Positions 42,651 through 50,877 are shown, counted from the first letter of the stretch. The stretch: DNA of 64,000 nt from Sinobacterium caligoides (GCF_003752585.1 NZ_RKHR01000004.1:868001-932000), one strand, 5' to 3'. Notes: a model not told the origin generated them from the letters alone. A program made the numbers and translations.

Positions 42651-43076
42651 ATGAGAGTCATTGGCGTAGAAATGAAAGGCAACGAGGCAAACATCTGCCT
42701 ACTTGAGCAGACCGGCAACTTATTCAGCTTGCCCGACTGCCGGATCCGTCGCCTCAACCTAGTCGACATCAACAGCGCCGAGCAGCTACGCGACTTTCAG
42801 TTCGCCTTCAAGAAGCTGGTCGAGGATTACCGCGTCGATAAAATCGTCATCAAACAACGCCAGCCCAAGGGCAAGTTTGCCGGCAGCGCACACGGTTTCA
42901 AGATGGAGGCCGCCCTGCAACTGATCGGCGACAGCCCCGTCCATATCGTCTCGCAGAACGACATCAAGACGGCACTAAAAGAGCACCCGATGCCGATTCA
43001 CTTCGCCGACACCGGCCTCAAGATGTTTCAAGAGACCGCCTTCATCAGCGCCTTTGTCGGCTGCTGGTTAAGCTAA
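42651..43076 (+). CDS. DUF3010 family protein
   Basis: A 141-residue soluble protein matching the DUF3010 pattern as I know it, beginning Met-Arg-Val-Ile-Gly-Val-Glu-Met-Lys-Gly-Asn-Glu-Ala. Lys-Ile-Val-Ile-Lys-Gln-Arg-Gln-Pro-Lys-Gly-Lys-Phe-Ala-Gly-Ser follows. The fold is probably RNase H-like, with Gly-Val-Glu at the first strand. Function is unknown. The start has AGAGG before it at good spacing and the gene stands alone. Confidence 0.8.
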   Translation: MRVIGVEMKGNEANICLLEQTGNLFSLPDCRIRRLNLVDINSAEQLRDFQFAFKKLVEDYRVDKIVIKQRQPKGKFAGSAHGFKMEAALQLIGDSPVHIVSQNDIKTALKEHPMPIHFADTGLKMFQETAFISAFVGCWLS

Positions 43077-43261
43077 GCGAAACAAGACAGTCCCCGGCCG
43101 CATTCACCATCACGAGGCGGCCCTCGTAACCCCCTCCCCCCGAACAATAACACCTGTCAGTATTTTTCATCGCACTGTCATCAAACTGCCACCGCGACGT
43201 CACACAGCCTTGCTAAATTGAGCTGCATAAATAAAGCAACTCAACCACGGAAGGAAAATCG

Positions 43262-43405
43262 ATGTCGATCGCCACGATCCAGCTGACCGCAAACAGACCC
43301 GCGAAAGATTGCCACCCCGCAGCCAACAGATTCCGTCACAACCACTGCCTAACAACCAAGAAACTCGCCCGAGTGGCCCGCCACTATGGTGCCGCGAGTC
43401 AGTAA
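43262..43405 (+). CDS. possible 47-residue basic small protein
   Basis: A short frame with GGAAGG eight bases before its ATG, in an otherwise gene-free interval of about 420 bases. The peptide contains Lys-Lys-Leu-Ala-Arg-Val-Ala-Arg-His-Tyr-Gly near its end and two Cys with several His. No homologue is known to me. The good ribosome binding site is the main evidence. Confidence 0.35.
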   Translation: MSIATIQLTANRPAKDCHPAANRFRHNHCLTTKKLARVARHYGAASQ

Positions 43406-43499
43406 CACGGCCCCCGGCAACCACTACCGTTACCGCCTGCGGTAGCAGAAATAATAACAAGCTGAGGCCACAGCCTCACCATACCCCCGCACACTGGCA

Positions 43500-44339
43500 T
43501 CAGCGCCGCCCTCGCTCGATGCCTTTTTTGTCTCCGTCATCTGCGTCATCGCTCAACAAGACCTGTTCCACCTCTCGCTGCATCGCCTCGACCTGTTCCA
43601 GCCAGTACTGCAAGTCTGTCTCTATCGCCTGCATCGTCGTGGTCACCTGTGTGCGCCCGAACTGCCATTGTCGACGCCAGTCAGACTCCAGCTGCTGAAG
43701 CATCTGACGGCGCACAGTCAACTGCCGATCAAGCAGCGCCCGAGTCTCCGCGACACGCTCACCCAGCGCTTGTGTACCGCGCTGTCCCAGCTGCGCAAAC
43801 TGTTGCCGGTTGCGGCTAAACTCCGCCTGCAGCCTCTCCCTCTGTCGCGACCAGCGACGCTCGAGCTCGCTCTCGTTCTGACCAAAGTCGGTCGTCGAGT
43901 GCTGTTCAAACAGCGCCAGTGCCGCCGCCGAGGGTTGCAGGTAGCGCACCTGTTTCTGCTCCCACGCGGTCAGGGTGTGATAGAGATGAGGGTAAGGCCA
44001 ACCATAGCCCCAGCGAAAACTGGTCGGGATCAGCGGCGTTCCTCCGACCCGCACGCCGGCCATCATCAACAGGGCTAACTCGGGATCGGCGACCTCACTG
44101 ACACAACGCTCCAGCTCTTGGTCGGCGAACAACCGCTCGCGATAACTGCCCCCGCGCCAATAGGCCAAGTCATGTGCCGCGCAACAGCGGTGCCAGAGGC
44201 GTCGATCGCTAAGTGTGCCATCCGGGAAGGCGCTGCAACCATCACTGCTAAACGGCTGCAGTGTAATCTGCCGCCCCGACGACTCCGCCCACAGCGGTGC
44301 GCACAGCAGTGATAGCATCAATATAGTGATCGATTTCAT
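43500..44339 (-). CDS. exported protein with phospholipase A2-like motif and coiled coil
   Basis: A 279-residue protein with a signal peptide ending near Ala18 (Ala-Pro-Leu-Trp-Ala). The early part shows Asp-Gly-Cys-Ser-Ala-Phe-Pro-Asp-Gly and then Trp-His-Arg-Cys-Cys-Ala-Ala-His56-Asp57-Leu-Ala-Tyr-Trp, the Cys-Cys-x-x-His-Asp helix of secreted phospholipases A2, in which His-Asp is catalytic. The second half (about 150-279) is rich in Arg, Gln and Glu and looks like a long coiled coil. It is likely periplasmic. Lipase activity is plausible but not certain, since the Ca-binding loop is not obvious. Confidence 0.65.
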   Translation of the reverse strand: MKSITILMLSLLCAPLWAESSGRQITLQPFSSDGCSAFPDGTLSDRRLWHRCCAAHDLAYWRGGSYRERLFADQELERCVSEVADPELALLMMAGVRVGGTPLIPTSFRWGYGWPYPHLYHTLTAWEQKQVRYLQPSAAALALFEQHSTTDFGQNESELERRWSRQRERLQAEFSRNRQQFAQLGQRGTQALGERVAETRALLDRQLTVRRQMLQQLESDWRRQWQFGRTQVTTTMQAIETDLQYWLEQVEAMQREVEQVLLSDDADDGDKKGIERGRR

Positions 44340-44521
44340 CTCTTCTCCAGCACAGCATTAACACAACTCATCAGCACACCTCATTGCCTCACCCGCCACT
44401 TTATAATAACCTTGCTAATCGACGATAACGAGCACCTCAGTAGCGTTGTCATGGAAGGCTGTCGATAGCGATTTGCCGGCTAGCGGTTCCATCACAAGGT
44501 ATTCTAAGGTATAAGAGCGCT

Positions 44522-45403
44522 ATGAAAACTCCCAAACGTATTTTACCCCTCATCGAAGACGGTCTCGTCGACGAAGTCCTCAGCCAGCTCATGAGCGGCA
44601 AAGAGGCGACAGTCTACACCGTACGCTGTGGTGACGAGATTCGCTGCGCCAAGGTCTACAAAGAGGCCAGCAAACGCAGCTTCAAAAAGGCCGTGCAGTA
44701 TCAAGAGGGCCGCAAGGTTCGCAACAGCCGACGCGCCCGCGCCATCGAGAAGGGGTCCAAGTTTGGCCGTAAACAACAGGAGGAGACTTGGCAAAATGCC
44801 GAGGTCGACGCCCTGTTCCGCCTCGCCGATGCCGGTGTGCGCGTCCCTCAGCCCTACGGCTGTTTCGACGGCGTGCTATTGATGGACCTGATCACCGACG
44901 ACGAAGGCAATGTCGCGCCGCGTCTGAACGATGTCTCCATGTCTGCCGAGCAGGCGCGAGAAGATCACGCCGAGGTGATGCAAGACGTCGCCCGCATGCT
45001 CTCTGTCGGCATCGTACACGGCGATCTCTCCGAGTTTAACGTCCTGGTCGACGACTACGGCCCAGTGATCATCGACCTGCCCCAGGCTGTCGATGCCGCC
45101 GCCAACAACAATGCCGAGGCCATGCTGACCCGCGACATCGACAACATGACTGATTACTACGCGCAATTCGCCCCCGATCTCGCCGACACACAATATGCCA
45201 AGGAGATCTGGGCGCTCTACGAAGAGGGACTTCTCGAGGGCGATACCGTCCTCACCGGGCAGGTCGAAGAGGACGACCACATCGCCGATGTCGACTCAGT
45301 AATGGCCGAGATTAAGGCCATCCTCGCCGACGAGCAGGAGCGTAAGGAGCGCCTCAACAGCGAGGTGATCGACTTAGCCGACAACAGCGAGTTCGACAAG
45401 TAA
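44522..45403 (+). CDS. RIO-type serine protein kinase
   Basis: A 293-residue atypical protein kinase of the RIO1-like group found in proteobacteria (PA4780 type). Ser-Gly-Lys-Glu-Ala-Thr-Val-Tyr replaces the usual P-loop, Lys44 binds ATP phosphates, Asp168 and Asn173 lie in Val-His-Gly-Asp-Leu-Ser-Glu-Phe-Asn, and the metal-binding Asp185 is in Ile-Ile-Asp-Leu-Pro-Gln. A C-terminal acidic tail of about 60 residues follows. Bacterial substrates are not established; a link to ribosome maturation is assumed from eukaryotic relatives. Confidence 0.9.
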   Translation: MKTPKRILPLIEDGLVDEVLSQLMSGKEATVYTVRCGDEIRCAKVYKEASKRSFKKAVQYQEGRKVRNSRRARAIEKGSKFGRKQQEETWQNAEVDALFRLADAGVRVPQPYGCFDGVLLMDLITDDEGNVAPRLNDVSMSAEQAREDHAEVMQDVARMLSVGIVHGDLSEFNVLVDDYGPVIIDLPQAVDAAANNNAEAMLTRDIDNMTDYYAQFAPDLADTQYAKEIWALYEEGLLEGDTVLTGQVEEDDHIADVDSVMAEIKAILADEQERKERLNSEVIDLADNSEFDK

Positions 45404-45460
45404 ACCCTCTCGACGACGCTGCGATCGCCATAGCGACGGTCGCACCATCACGACGATCCA

Positions 45461-45492
45461 GCATCGCTACGATCTAACATCGCTACGATCTA
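45461..45492. repeat. 16-bp tandem repeat
   Basis: Two copies of a 16-base unit, catcgctacgatcta plus one preceding base, stand head to tail and a partial third copy follows. They lie in the 143-base gap between the convergent RIO kinase and PhzF genes. Confidence 0.75.
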
Positions 45493-45546
45493 GCATCGTT
45501 ATACGCTATGACGTGCGCTCAGCCCGAGCCACGTCAGCAGGCTCTG

Positions 45547-46341
45547 CTAGACCTCTATCACCCCCTCTAGATATAACACCGCTCGCCCCGAAACCCGTAT
45601 CGTCTGTTCACCAACGCGACAGTGCAGCTTGCCGCCACGCTGTGACGCCTGATAGGCGAGCAGCTCTGTCTTATCCAGGCGCTCCGCCCAGAGCGGCGCC
45701 AAACCGGTGTGAATCGACCCGGTCACCGGATCTTCGCCTCCACCACTGGCCGGCCAGAAATAGCGCGAAATAAAGTCGTAGTCATCATCAGCTGCCGCTG
45801 TCACCACTACATCGTAGGGCGCCAGCTGCCGCAGCAGTGCCAGATCTGGCTCCACCTCCCTAACGTCGCGAGCCTCATCGTAGATGACAAAATAAGCCTG
45901 CTCATTGCGCAACACCTCCACCGGCGCGATCGACAGCCCCGAGCGCAACGCCTCCGGTACCACCGCCAACGCCGTCGGGGGGCGGTGAGGAAAGTCCATG
46001 TCGATCAAGCCGTCGTCACCGCGCTGAATAATCATCTCGCCCACCGCCGGGGCACTGAAGCACAAGCGCTCAATCGTCGGGTACTGACCAAACAACACAA
46101 AGGCAGTGGCGAGGGTAGCGTGGCCGCAGAAAGCAATCTCGGTGATCGGAGAAAACCAGCGTAACTCATAACGATCTTCTGCTACCTGACGCGCAAAGGC
46201 CGTCTCCGAAAGATTGTTTTCTATTGCGATCGACTGCATTAAGGCCTCGTCGAGCCAGCTTTGCAAAACAATCACGGCGGCGGAATTGCCCTTAAATAAC
46301 TCATCGGTAAAAGCGTCAACCTGTTGCATCTTCAATTGCAT
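45547..46341 (-). CDS. PhzF family isomerase/epimerase-like protein
   Basis: A 264-residue PhzF-fold protein with two diaminopimelate-epimerase-like halves. The catalytic Glu46 lies in Asn-Asn-Leu-Ser-Glu-Thr-Ala-Phe. Phe-Cys-Gly-His-Ala-Thr-Leu-Ala-Thr-Ala follows, and Gly-Glu-Asp-Pro-Val-Thr-Gly-Ser lies in the second half. No phenazine genes are near, so it is one of the many PhzF paralogues of unknown substrate. AAGGA precedes the start. Confidence 0.9.
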   Translation of the reverse strand: MQLKMQQVDAFTDELFKGNSAAVIVLQSWLDEALMQSIAIENNLSETAFARQVAEDRYELRWFSPITEIAFCGHATLATAFVLFGQYPTIERLCFSAPAVGEMIIQRGDDGLIDMDFPHRPPTALAVVPEALRSGLSIAPVEVLRNEQAYFVIYDEARDVREVEPDLALLRQLAPYDVVVTAAADDDYDFISRYFWPASGGGEDPVTGSIHTGLAPLWAERLDKTELLAYQASQRGGKLHCRVGEQTIRVSGRAVLYLEGVIEV

Positions 46342-46442
46342 TTGTCACATTCCTTAGAAAAAAATTCTGCCGTTTAGCGGGCCGAGCGAGAGCTCAGTCG
46401 CAGTTCAAAACGACTGTCTATTAGTACTTGCCAATTTCTTCG

Positions 46443-46958
46443 TTAGCGAATTTTCGCCCGACTATTACGGTCTTTACTGTGGCTAATCAGCGCATCGTTG
46501 GCGAAGCTGAGATCGCCCTTAGCGAGACGATCATAGAGCACGACGTTGACCGTCGCCGCCAAGTTCATGCAGCCCTCTGTCGGTATATACACCACGCTAT
46601 CGGCACGATCGACTACCTGCTGATCAGTCGAACCATCCTCTGGACCAAAGATATAAAGCGCCTTCGGTGGGTGCACAAACTCTGGTAGCGGCGTCGCCCC
46701 CTCGATCAGCTCGACGCAGACCACCTGCATATCGGCAGGTAAGTCGTCGCTGAGCACCTCGACACGGTTAAGCGGAATCGTTTCGGCACGGTTTTTGGTA
46801 TCGGTCTGATACTGCGCCGCACGCGCATAGCGCTGGCCGGTATAACGCACCGCATCGACACGATAACAGCCAGCGGCACGCAATACCGCCCCTACGTTAG
46901 TCGGGCTCTTGGGATTCACTAAGCCGATATAGACGGCCGAGGATTTCTCTTCACTCAT
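46443..46958 (-). CDS. SPOUT (TrmH/SpoU) RNA methyltransferase
   Basis: A 171-residue protein with the SPOUT knot. It starts Tyr-Ile-Gly-Leu-Val-Asn-Pro-Lys-Ser-Pro-Thr-Asn-Val-Gly-Ala-Val-Leu-Arg-Ala. The SAM-binding knot follows: Leu-Tyr-Ile-Phe-Gly-Pro-Glu-Asp-Gly, Val-Tyr-Ile-Pro-Thr-Glu-Gly and Met-Asn-Leu-Ala-Ala-Thr-Val-Asn-Val-Val-Leu. It methylates a ribose in tRNA or rRNA; the exact target cannot be read from sequence. The gene follows DUF1415 on the same strand after 185 bases of T/A-rich repeats. Confidence 0.88.
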   Translation of the reverse strand: MSEEKSSAVYIGLVNPKSPTNVGAVLRAAGCYRVDAVRYTGQRYARAAQYQTDTKNRAETIPLNRVEVLSDDLPADMQVVCVELIEGATPLPEFVHPPKALYIFGPEDGSTDQQVVDRADSVVYIPTEGCMNLAATVNVVLYDRLAKGDLSFANDALISHSKDRNSRAKIR

Positions 46959-47040
46959 GGTTACTCATTACTCTTTTTGCAGCGCGCATTAACGTGCTTT
47001 TCACCGCGTATTCTACCGCTTTTTTATCCTGCTTTCTTTA

Positions 47041-47142
47041 CGCTATCTCTTTCAATTCTTTTTCCAACATGTTTTTTCAAGATCTTTTTTCAAAATCTTT
47101 TTCAAGATATTTATAGACGCTTTGATAGCGCTATCAAGCGTC
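47041..47142 (-). terminator. hairpin and A-rich repeats between DUF1415 and the methyltransferase gene
   Basis: A 13-bp stem with one bulged base (47116-47142, gacgctt...aagcgtc) begins directly after the DUF1415 stop. On the minus strand it is followed by a mixed A/T stretch with repeated gaaaaagat words rather than a clean T run. It may be a terminator or the leader of the methyltransferase gene. Confidence 0.45.
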
Positions 47143-47143
47143 C

Positions 47144-47710
47144 CTATTGATGCTTGTTCATGCACTCGGCCAACAACTCGACAAAGAAATTCTGCCCTTT
47201 GGCTCGTGCAAAGTCGATGTTGCGCTCGGGAATGCCCTCGGGCTCTTTGTAGTTGCGTAGCGCCCGCTCCATACTCGACTCGCGGATAATATGAATCATC
47301 GGATAGGGCGAGCGGTTGGTGTAGTTAGCGGCATCGTCCTGCGCCTCTCCCTCGAAACAATAATCCGGGTGCATGCTGGCCAACTGGTAGACACTCTCGT
47401 AATCCTGCTCCAGCAACAGCTGGTTGGCGAGATCGACTAGGTGCAGATAATCGTAGAAGCCTTCGAAGCCGGACGGCAGAATAATCAGCGTCGTCTCTAT
47501 CTCGTTGTGTTCATCGAGGCGACGACACTCATCGATCACCGCCTCTAACACCACCGACAGCTGCCGCTGCTCGACAATGGTGTAATGAATCGTATTATTC
47601 TGCATCTCTCGGCGCGCAAACGGGCAGACATTATGACCGACGATCAGTGCTTCGACCCAGCGCTGTGTCTGCTCGATAATCTTACTGTGATGCTCTGCTT
47701 GCTCTCTCAT
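47144..47710 (-). CDS. DUF1415 family protein
   Basis: A 188-residue soluble protein of the DUF1415 family, common in gammaproteobacteria. Conserved words include Gly-His-Asn-Val-Cys-Pro-Phe-Ala, Leu-Ile-Ile-Leu-Pro-Ser-Gly-Phe, Gln-Leu-Ala-Ser-Met-His-Pro-Asp-Tyr-Cys-Phe-Glu-Gly, and Asn-Tyr-Thr-Asn-Arg-Ser-Pro-Tyr-Pro-Met-Ile-His. The invariant Cys and His residues suggest an enzyme or metal site, but function is unknown. A candidate small RNA and its terminator lie directly upstream. Confidence 0.88.
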   Translation of the reverse strand: MREQAEHHSKIIEQTQRWVEALIVGHNVCPFARREMQNNTIHYTIVEQRQLSVVLEAVIDECRRLDEHNEIETTLIILPSGFEGFYDYLHLVDLANQLLLEQDYESVYQLASMHPDYCFEGEAQDDAANYTNRSPYPMIHIIRESSMERALRNYKEPEGIPERNIDFARAKGQNFFVELLAECMNKHQ

Positions 47711-47792
47711 GATCGACCGCTCTTCGGCTATACAACGATGGCCTCAGCATACACCGGTTGTCGGCAGAGTAATAACGACAAATGTGCCATTA

Positions 47793-47928
47793 AAAAAAAA
47801 CCGCACTAAAAAGTGCGGTTCAAGGTTCAACAGGAGAGAGGCCTGTCGTGAAAGTCGATCAAACAATAGACTGCAGATAACAGAAAATATGGCCAAAACA
47901 AAAGCTGTTAGGCGCTCTGTCACTCTAT
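47793..47928 (-). ncRNA. candidate Fur-regulated small RNA
   Basis: About 136 bases from a predicted start near 47928 to the end of a T-rich terminator, with no supportable coding frame. The promoter has TTGATA and TATTGT with a 17-base spacer overlapping a Fur-like box. Before the terminator the RNA has a small hairpin, acagg/cctgt, whose loop is the C/U-rich cctctct, able in principle to pair with ribosome binding sites. This is the layout of iron-responsive small RNAs such as RyhB and PrrF, although I see no sequence identity to them. The alternative is a leader with attenuator for the DUF1415 gene 80 bases beyond. Confidence 0.6.
47799..47820 (-). terminator. rho-independent terminator of the candidate small RNA
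   Basis: A perfect 9-bp stem (aaccgcact/agtgcggtt) with a TTTT loop on the minus strand is followed by seven T residues. No protein gene ends here on the minus strand, so it must end a non-coding transcript or act as an attenuator. Confidence 0.9.
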
Positions 47929-47934
47929 GCAAGA

Positions 47935-47963
47935 ACAATATCGCAAACGAGAATAGTTATCAA
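47935..47963 (-). promoter_or_regulatory. sigma-70 promoter overlapped by a Fur-like box
   Basis: On the minus strand TTGATA (47958-47963) and TATTGT (47935-47940) are 17 bases apart. Bases 47948-47962 read tgataactattctcg, matching the 7-1-7 Fur consensus tgataatnattatca at 11 of 14 defined positions. Binding would cover the -35 element and spacer, so iron would repress the transcript. Confidence 0.65.
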
Positions 47964-48043
47964 TAGCGTTTAGAGCCAAATTATCACTTTTCTTCACAGC
48001 CAGCGCTATATTGCCACTCAACAGGTGATTCACGGACAAAAAA

Positions 48044-48067
48044 AAGCCCGAACCGGGGTTCGGGCTT
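48044..48067 (-). terminator. rho-independent terminator of the desaturase operon
   Basis: A perfect 10-bp stem (aagcccgaac/gttcgggctt) with a four-base loop is followed on the minus strand by eight T residues. It lies 17 bases past the stop of the 346-residue membrane protein gene. Confidence 0.92.
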
Positions 48068-48083
48068 ATGCATCTCCCTCGAC

Positions 48084-49124
48084 CTAATGTCGCCTTTCCT
48101 CTGTCGGGTTCGCCGCCAACACCATCACAGTGCCCAACAGGATGCCAAACAACGCGGCAATGAGATTACCGATCGCCAAGCCGTCGGCAGTCATCCCCGT
48201 CGGTGTCAGCGTAAAGAACAAGTCGAACTTAGCGATATAGAGGTAGAAATGAACCGCCAAGAACATCAGCGGAAACAGCATCAATCCTTTATCCCGCGGC
48301 TGAGTGGGCCGGCGATAGTGAAACAAAAACACCAACCCAGCGATAAAGAAAGTCACCGCGTGCAACGCCCCTGCCGCTGTCAGCATCGGCGCCCAGGGCA
48401 ACATATCCCAGGGCGGTACGCCCTTTGAAAATAAATTAAAGGGAATAAAGAGTACCGTGCCCAACAGGATCACGGTCACCGGCATCGCAGCGATGCCGCT
48501 ATAGACGACGGCCTTACTCTTATTCTGCTGCGGCCACTGCCAACAGACCTTACGCGCGATGTAGGCAAAGGCGATCATGAAGGTGAAAAACCAATGGTAG
48601 CTGGTCAGCGGCACACTATTCACATAGGGCAGCGTGCTCGGGTCGCTGCGATCCCACAGCCACCAACCGACCTGCGGACCAAAGTTATCGAACACCTGAT
48701 AGATGACACCGGCCATAAAGCCTGCGCTGACGGCCTCCACCACCGGGGTGAAATCAAACCGACGGATCAGCATGTAGATGTGGTACATGAAGGTGGGATA
48801 AAACAGCGCGATATAGAGTGGCAGGCGGTTGTACAAGAACATCACCGAGAACTCCCCGTGCCAGAAGTTCTCCACCGTGTAATAGGAGATAATATCCATC
48901 ACGAGGCCATAGATTAAGGCGCCGATCAGGGTGTAAATAGCCGCCGGGCTATTGTTGTCGCGACTGTGCTTGATCGCGTGCAGCACTGTTAGTATAAAAC
49001 CGATGATAAACAGCCACTCCACCGCCAGAAAACTCCAATCCTTCAGCGCCGAGGGGGCGTTAAAGAATACGAGGGCCTCCGTGGCCGCGGTATTATTCAT
49101 CGCATAGGCAATATGCTCAGACAT
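48084..49124 (-). CDS. polytopic membrane protein, unknown (DUF7802-like)
   Basis: A 346-residue protein with about nine hydrophobic segments. It has many aromatic residues and several charged or His residues close to the membrane, for example Tyr-His-Ile-Tyr-Met-Leu-Ile-Arg-Arg and Val-Thr-Phe-Phe-Ile-Ala-Gly. I cannot assign a function; similarity to the DUF7802 group is a recollection only. It follows the sterol-desaturase gene by 77 bases, shares its strand, and both end at a strong terminator. The two probably act together on a membrane lipid. Confidence 0.7.
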   Translation of the reverse strand: MSEHIAYAMNNTAATEALVFFNAPSALKDWSFLAVEWLFIIGFILTVLHAIKHSRDNNSPAAIYTLIGALIYGLVMDIISYYTVENFWHGEFSVMFLYNRLPLYIALFYPTFMYHIYMLIRRFDFTPVVEAVSAGFMAGVIYQVFDNFGPQVGWWLWDRSDPSTLPYVNSVPLTSYHWFFTFMIAFAYIARKVCWQWPQQNKSKAVVYSGIAAMPVTVILLGTVLFIPFNLFSKGVPPWDMLPWAPMLTAAGALHAVTFFIAGLVFLFHYRRPTQPRDKGLMLFPLMFLAVHFYLYIAKFDLFFTLTPTGMTADGLAIGNLIAALFGILLGTVMVLAANPTEERRH

Positions 49125-49201
49125 AACTCTTCTCTTTTGTTTTTTATTTTATTTTAACGATCTCTCGGCGGGAGGACTTCCCCCTACCAGGCGATGCGCT
49201 G

Positions 49202-50014
49202 CTAATACTCCATCAACGGCCCGACGGCACGTTCGCCGAGTTCTTCCGGCTTACGCACCTTGCCTTTGCCGCCATTGAAACTCAGTTCGTTATAGTGGTG
49301 GCCATCGCGACGTACCGTGTCGTGAATGCGATCGAACAAGCTACAGGTAAAACCAAAATTAACATGGAAGTATTTGTGGTGATCATCGTGGAATTTGTTG
49401 GAGCCGTGCAGCGGAATGCGTACAAACTTGATGCCGCAGTGATCCCAATAACCGAGAATAAATACCAGCGACACCATCATCGCATAGACACCCAGGTGCA
49501 TCGGAATAATGAAGGCGGGCAACACGATATAGGAGCTGTGCAGTACCCATTCTAAGGGGTGCATCGCCGAAATCGTCCAAAACGTCGGCGCGCTGTAGCG
49601 GTGGTGAACACTGTGAATATGCTTATAAAACCAGCCAATATGGCCGCCGGCGTGCAAGTAAAAGGCAAACGTCTCGATGAACAACCAACATAAAAACATG
49701 CTCAGCAGCGTGTAGTCCCAGCTATAGGCATCGAAATCGTAATAGAGCCGCGACCAACCGTGCTCGAAGACCCCCCAGGCGATGACGCCAAAGCCCGCCG
49801 AGGCGATATTCATATTCAACGTCCCCAGCAACATGGCCTCGCGATCAAGCTTCTTAGAGAGGAACTTGTCCGACTGAATTTTCCAGCGCTTCGCCTTGTG
49901 CTTATTTTTGACATAGTAAAACCAGTGCACCAGCCCGCCCAGGCCCACATACAGGGCGTTGACACCCGCTAGGGCCAGCAACACGTACTGCCACAACGCT
50001 AATCCAAATTGCAT
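49202..50014 (-). CDS. sterol desaturase / fatty acid hydroxylase family protein
   Basis: A 270-residue integral membrane di-iron enzyme with four or five hydrophobic segments. The eight-His signature is visible: His121-x3-His125, His134-x2-His137-His138 and His209-x2-His212-His213. Such enzymes hydroxylate or desaturate lipid chains, sterols or carotenoids using O2. It is the first gene of an operon with the unknown membrane protein and is divergent from a TetR gene, with two operator-like repeats between them. Substrate unknown. Confidence 0.9.
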   Translation of the reverse strand: MQFGLALWQYVLLALAGVNALYVGLGGLVHWFYYVKNKHKAKRWKIQSDKFLSKKLDREAMLLGTLNMNIASAGFGVIAWGVFEHGWSRLYYDFDAYSWDYTLLSMFLCWLFIETFAFYLHAGGHIGWFYKHIHSVHHRYSAPTFWTISAMHPLEWVLHSSYIVLPAFIIPMHLGVYAMMVSLVFILGYWDHCGIKFVRIPLHGSNKFHDDHHKYFHVNFGFTCSLFDRIHDTVRRDGHHYNELSFNGGKGKVRKPEELGERAVGPLMEY

Positions 50015-50098
50015 AACCGCCTCTCTTATTGACTATCCATCGTTCATTTTATTATCAGTAGCTCGCAGGCGAACGGCACTCACATCGTACGCTTCACC

Positions 50099-50124
50099 AG
50101 TAATTTACAACCATGTAACTTACT
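50099..50124. promoter_or_regulatory. operator-like inverted repeat 1 between desaturase and TetR genes
   Basis: Ten-base arms agtaatttac and gtaacttact (nine of ten complementary) flank six bases. The layout and half-site (ttac/gtaa) match a second site 48 bases further on. Confidence 0.7.
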
Positions 50125-50146
50125 ATGAGCCACAGTATCCATAGAC

Positions 50147-50172
50147 AATAAGTTACACGCAAGTAATTTCTT
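50147..50172. promoter_or_regulatory. operator-like inverted repeat 2 between desaturase and TetR genes
   Basis: Arms aataagttac and gtaatttctt (eight of ten complementary) flank six bases, the same spacer as site 1. Two copies in one divergent interval suggest a TetR protein controlling both directions. Confidence 0.65.
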
Positions 50173-50220
50173 GCTACTCTGCGGGTAAAGCACAGCTTAT
50201 TCATCCAAGTGGGTATATCG

Positions 50221-50877
50221 ATGGCCAGCGCCAGCAGTAACAGCCGCCTCAGCGAAAACAACAAGCCAACACGCACGGGGCGGCCAAGAGGCAGCAACAA
50301 AGGCGAGACCCTCGCCCGCCTGCTACCGGCGGCGCGCAAGCTGTTCGCCGAGAAGGGCTTCGCGCAGACCACCTTCAAAGATGTCGGCAAAGCCGTGGGC
50401 ATGAGCCATGCGGCGCTCTACGCCTACTTTCCTGCCAAGCTCGATCTCTACCTCGCTACGCTGGCTGACACACAACAGGTATTGATGCCGCGTTATACCG
50501 AGGCGATCGAGCATGCCGCCAGCCTGAGAGAGGCCATCACCGCCATCCTGCTCGCCTCCGCCGATGCCCACGACAACGACGCCACCATCACCGGCTTCCT
50601 CGCCGCCGTGCCCATCGAGATGCGCCGCCACCCCGAACTCATCGAGCCACTCACCACGCAGAACAATGCCGTACTCGTCGCCTTGACCAACTTGCTAGAG
50701 AACGCCCAGCTCAGTGGCGAGCTGAAGAGCCAGGCCTCGGCGATGGACATGTTCAACGCCGTGCTCGGCAGCGGTGTTGGCGTCGCCCTGTTCCAGTACG
50801 GCCTGCAAGCCGGTAGCCTACGTAACTCGATGCAGGTGTTGGTGGAAATTATCGAGGGCCAATTCTTTCGCCATTAA
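50221..50877 (+). CDS. TetR family transcriptional regulator
   Basis: A 218-residue protein from ATG 50221 (an in-frame GTG lies four codons earlier). A disordered, polar N-terminus of about 20 residues with Thr-Gly-Arg-Pro-Arg-Gly-Ser-Asn-Lys precedes the helix-turn-helix (Thr-Thr-Phe-Lys-Asp-Val-Gly-Lys-Ala-Val-Gly-Met-Ser-His-Ala-Ala-Leu-Tyr-Ala-Tyr-Phe). It is divergent from the sterol-desaturase operon and most likely controls it through the two inverted repeats in the interval. Ligand unknown, probably a lipid. Confidence 0.87.
   Translation: MASASSNSRLSENNKPTRTGRPRGSNKGETLARLLPAARKLFAEKGFAQTTFKDVGKAVGMSHAALYAYFPAKLDLYLATLADTQQVLMPRYTEAIEHAASLREAITAILLASADAHDNDATITGFLAAVPIEMRRHPELIEPLTTQNNAVLVALTNLLENAQLSGELKSQASAMDMFNAVLGSGVGVALFQYGLQAGSLRNSMQVLVEIIEGQFFRH

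Noticed and set aside
43200-43460. 86-residue minus-strand frame after DUF3010
   Set aside because: No ribosome binding site; the plus-strand 47-codon frame in the same place has one.
47744-47938. 64-residue minus-strand frame covering the candidate small RNA
   Set aside because: It reads through the perfect terminator and starts at the promoter, with no ribosome binding site.
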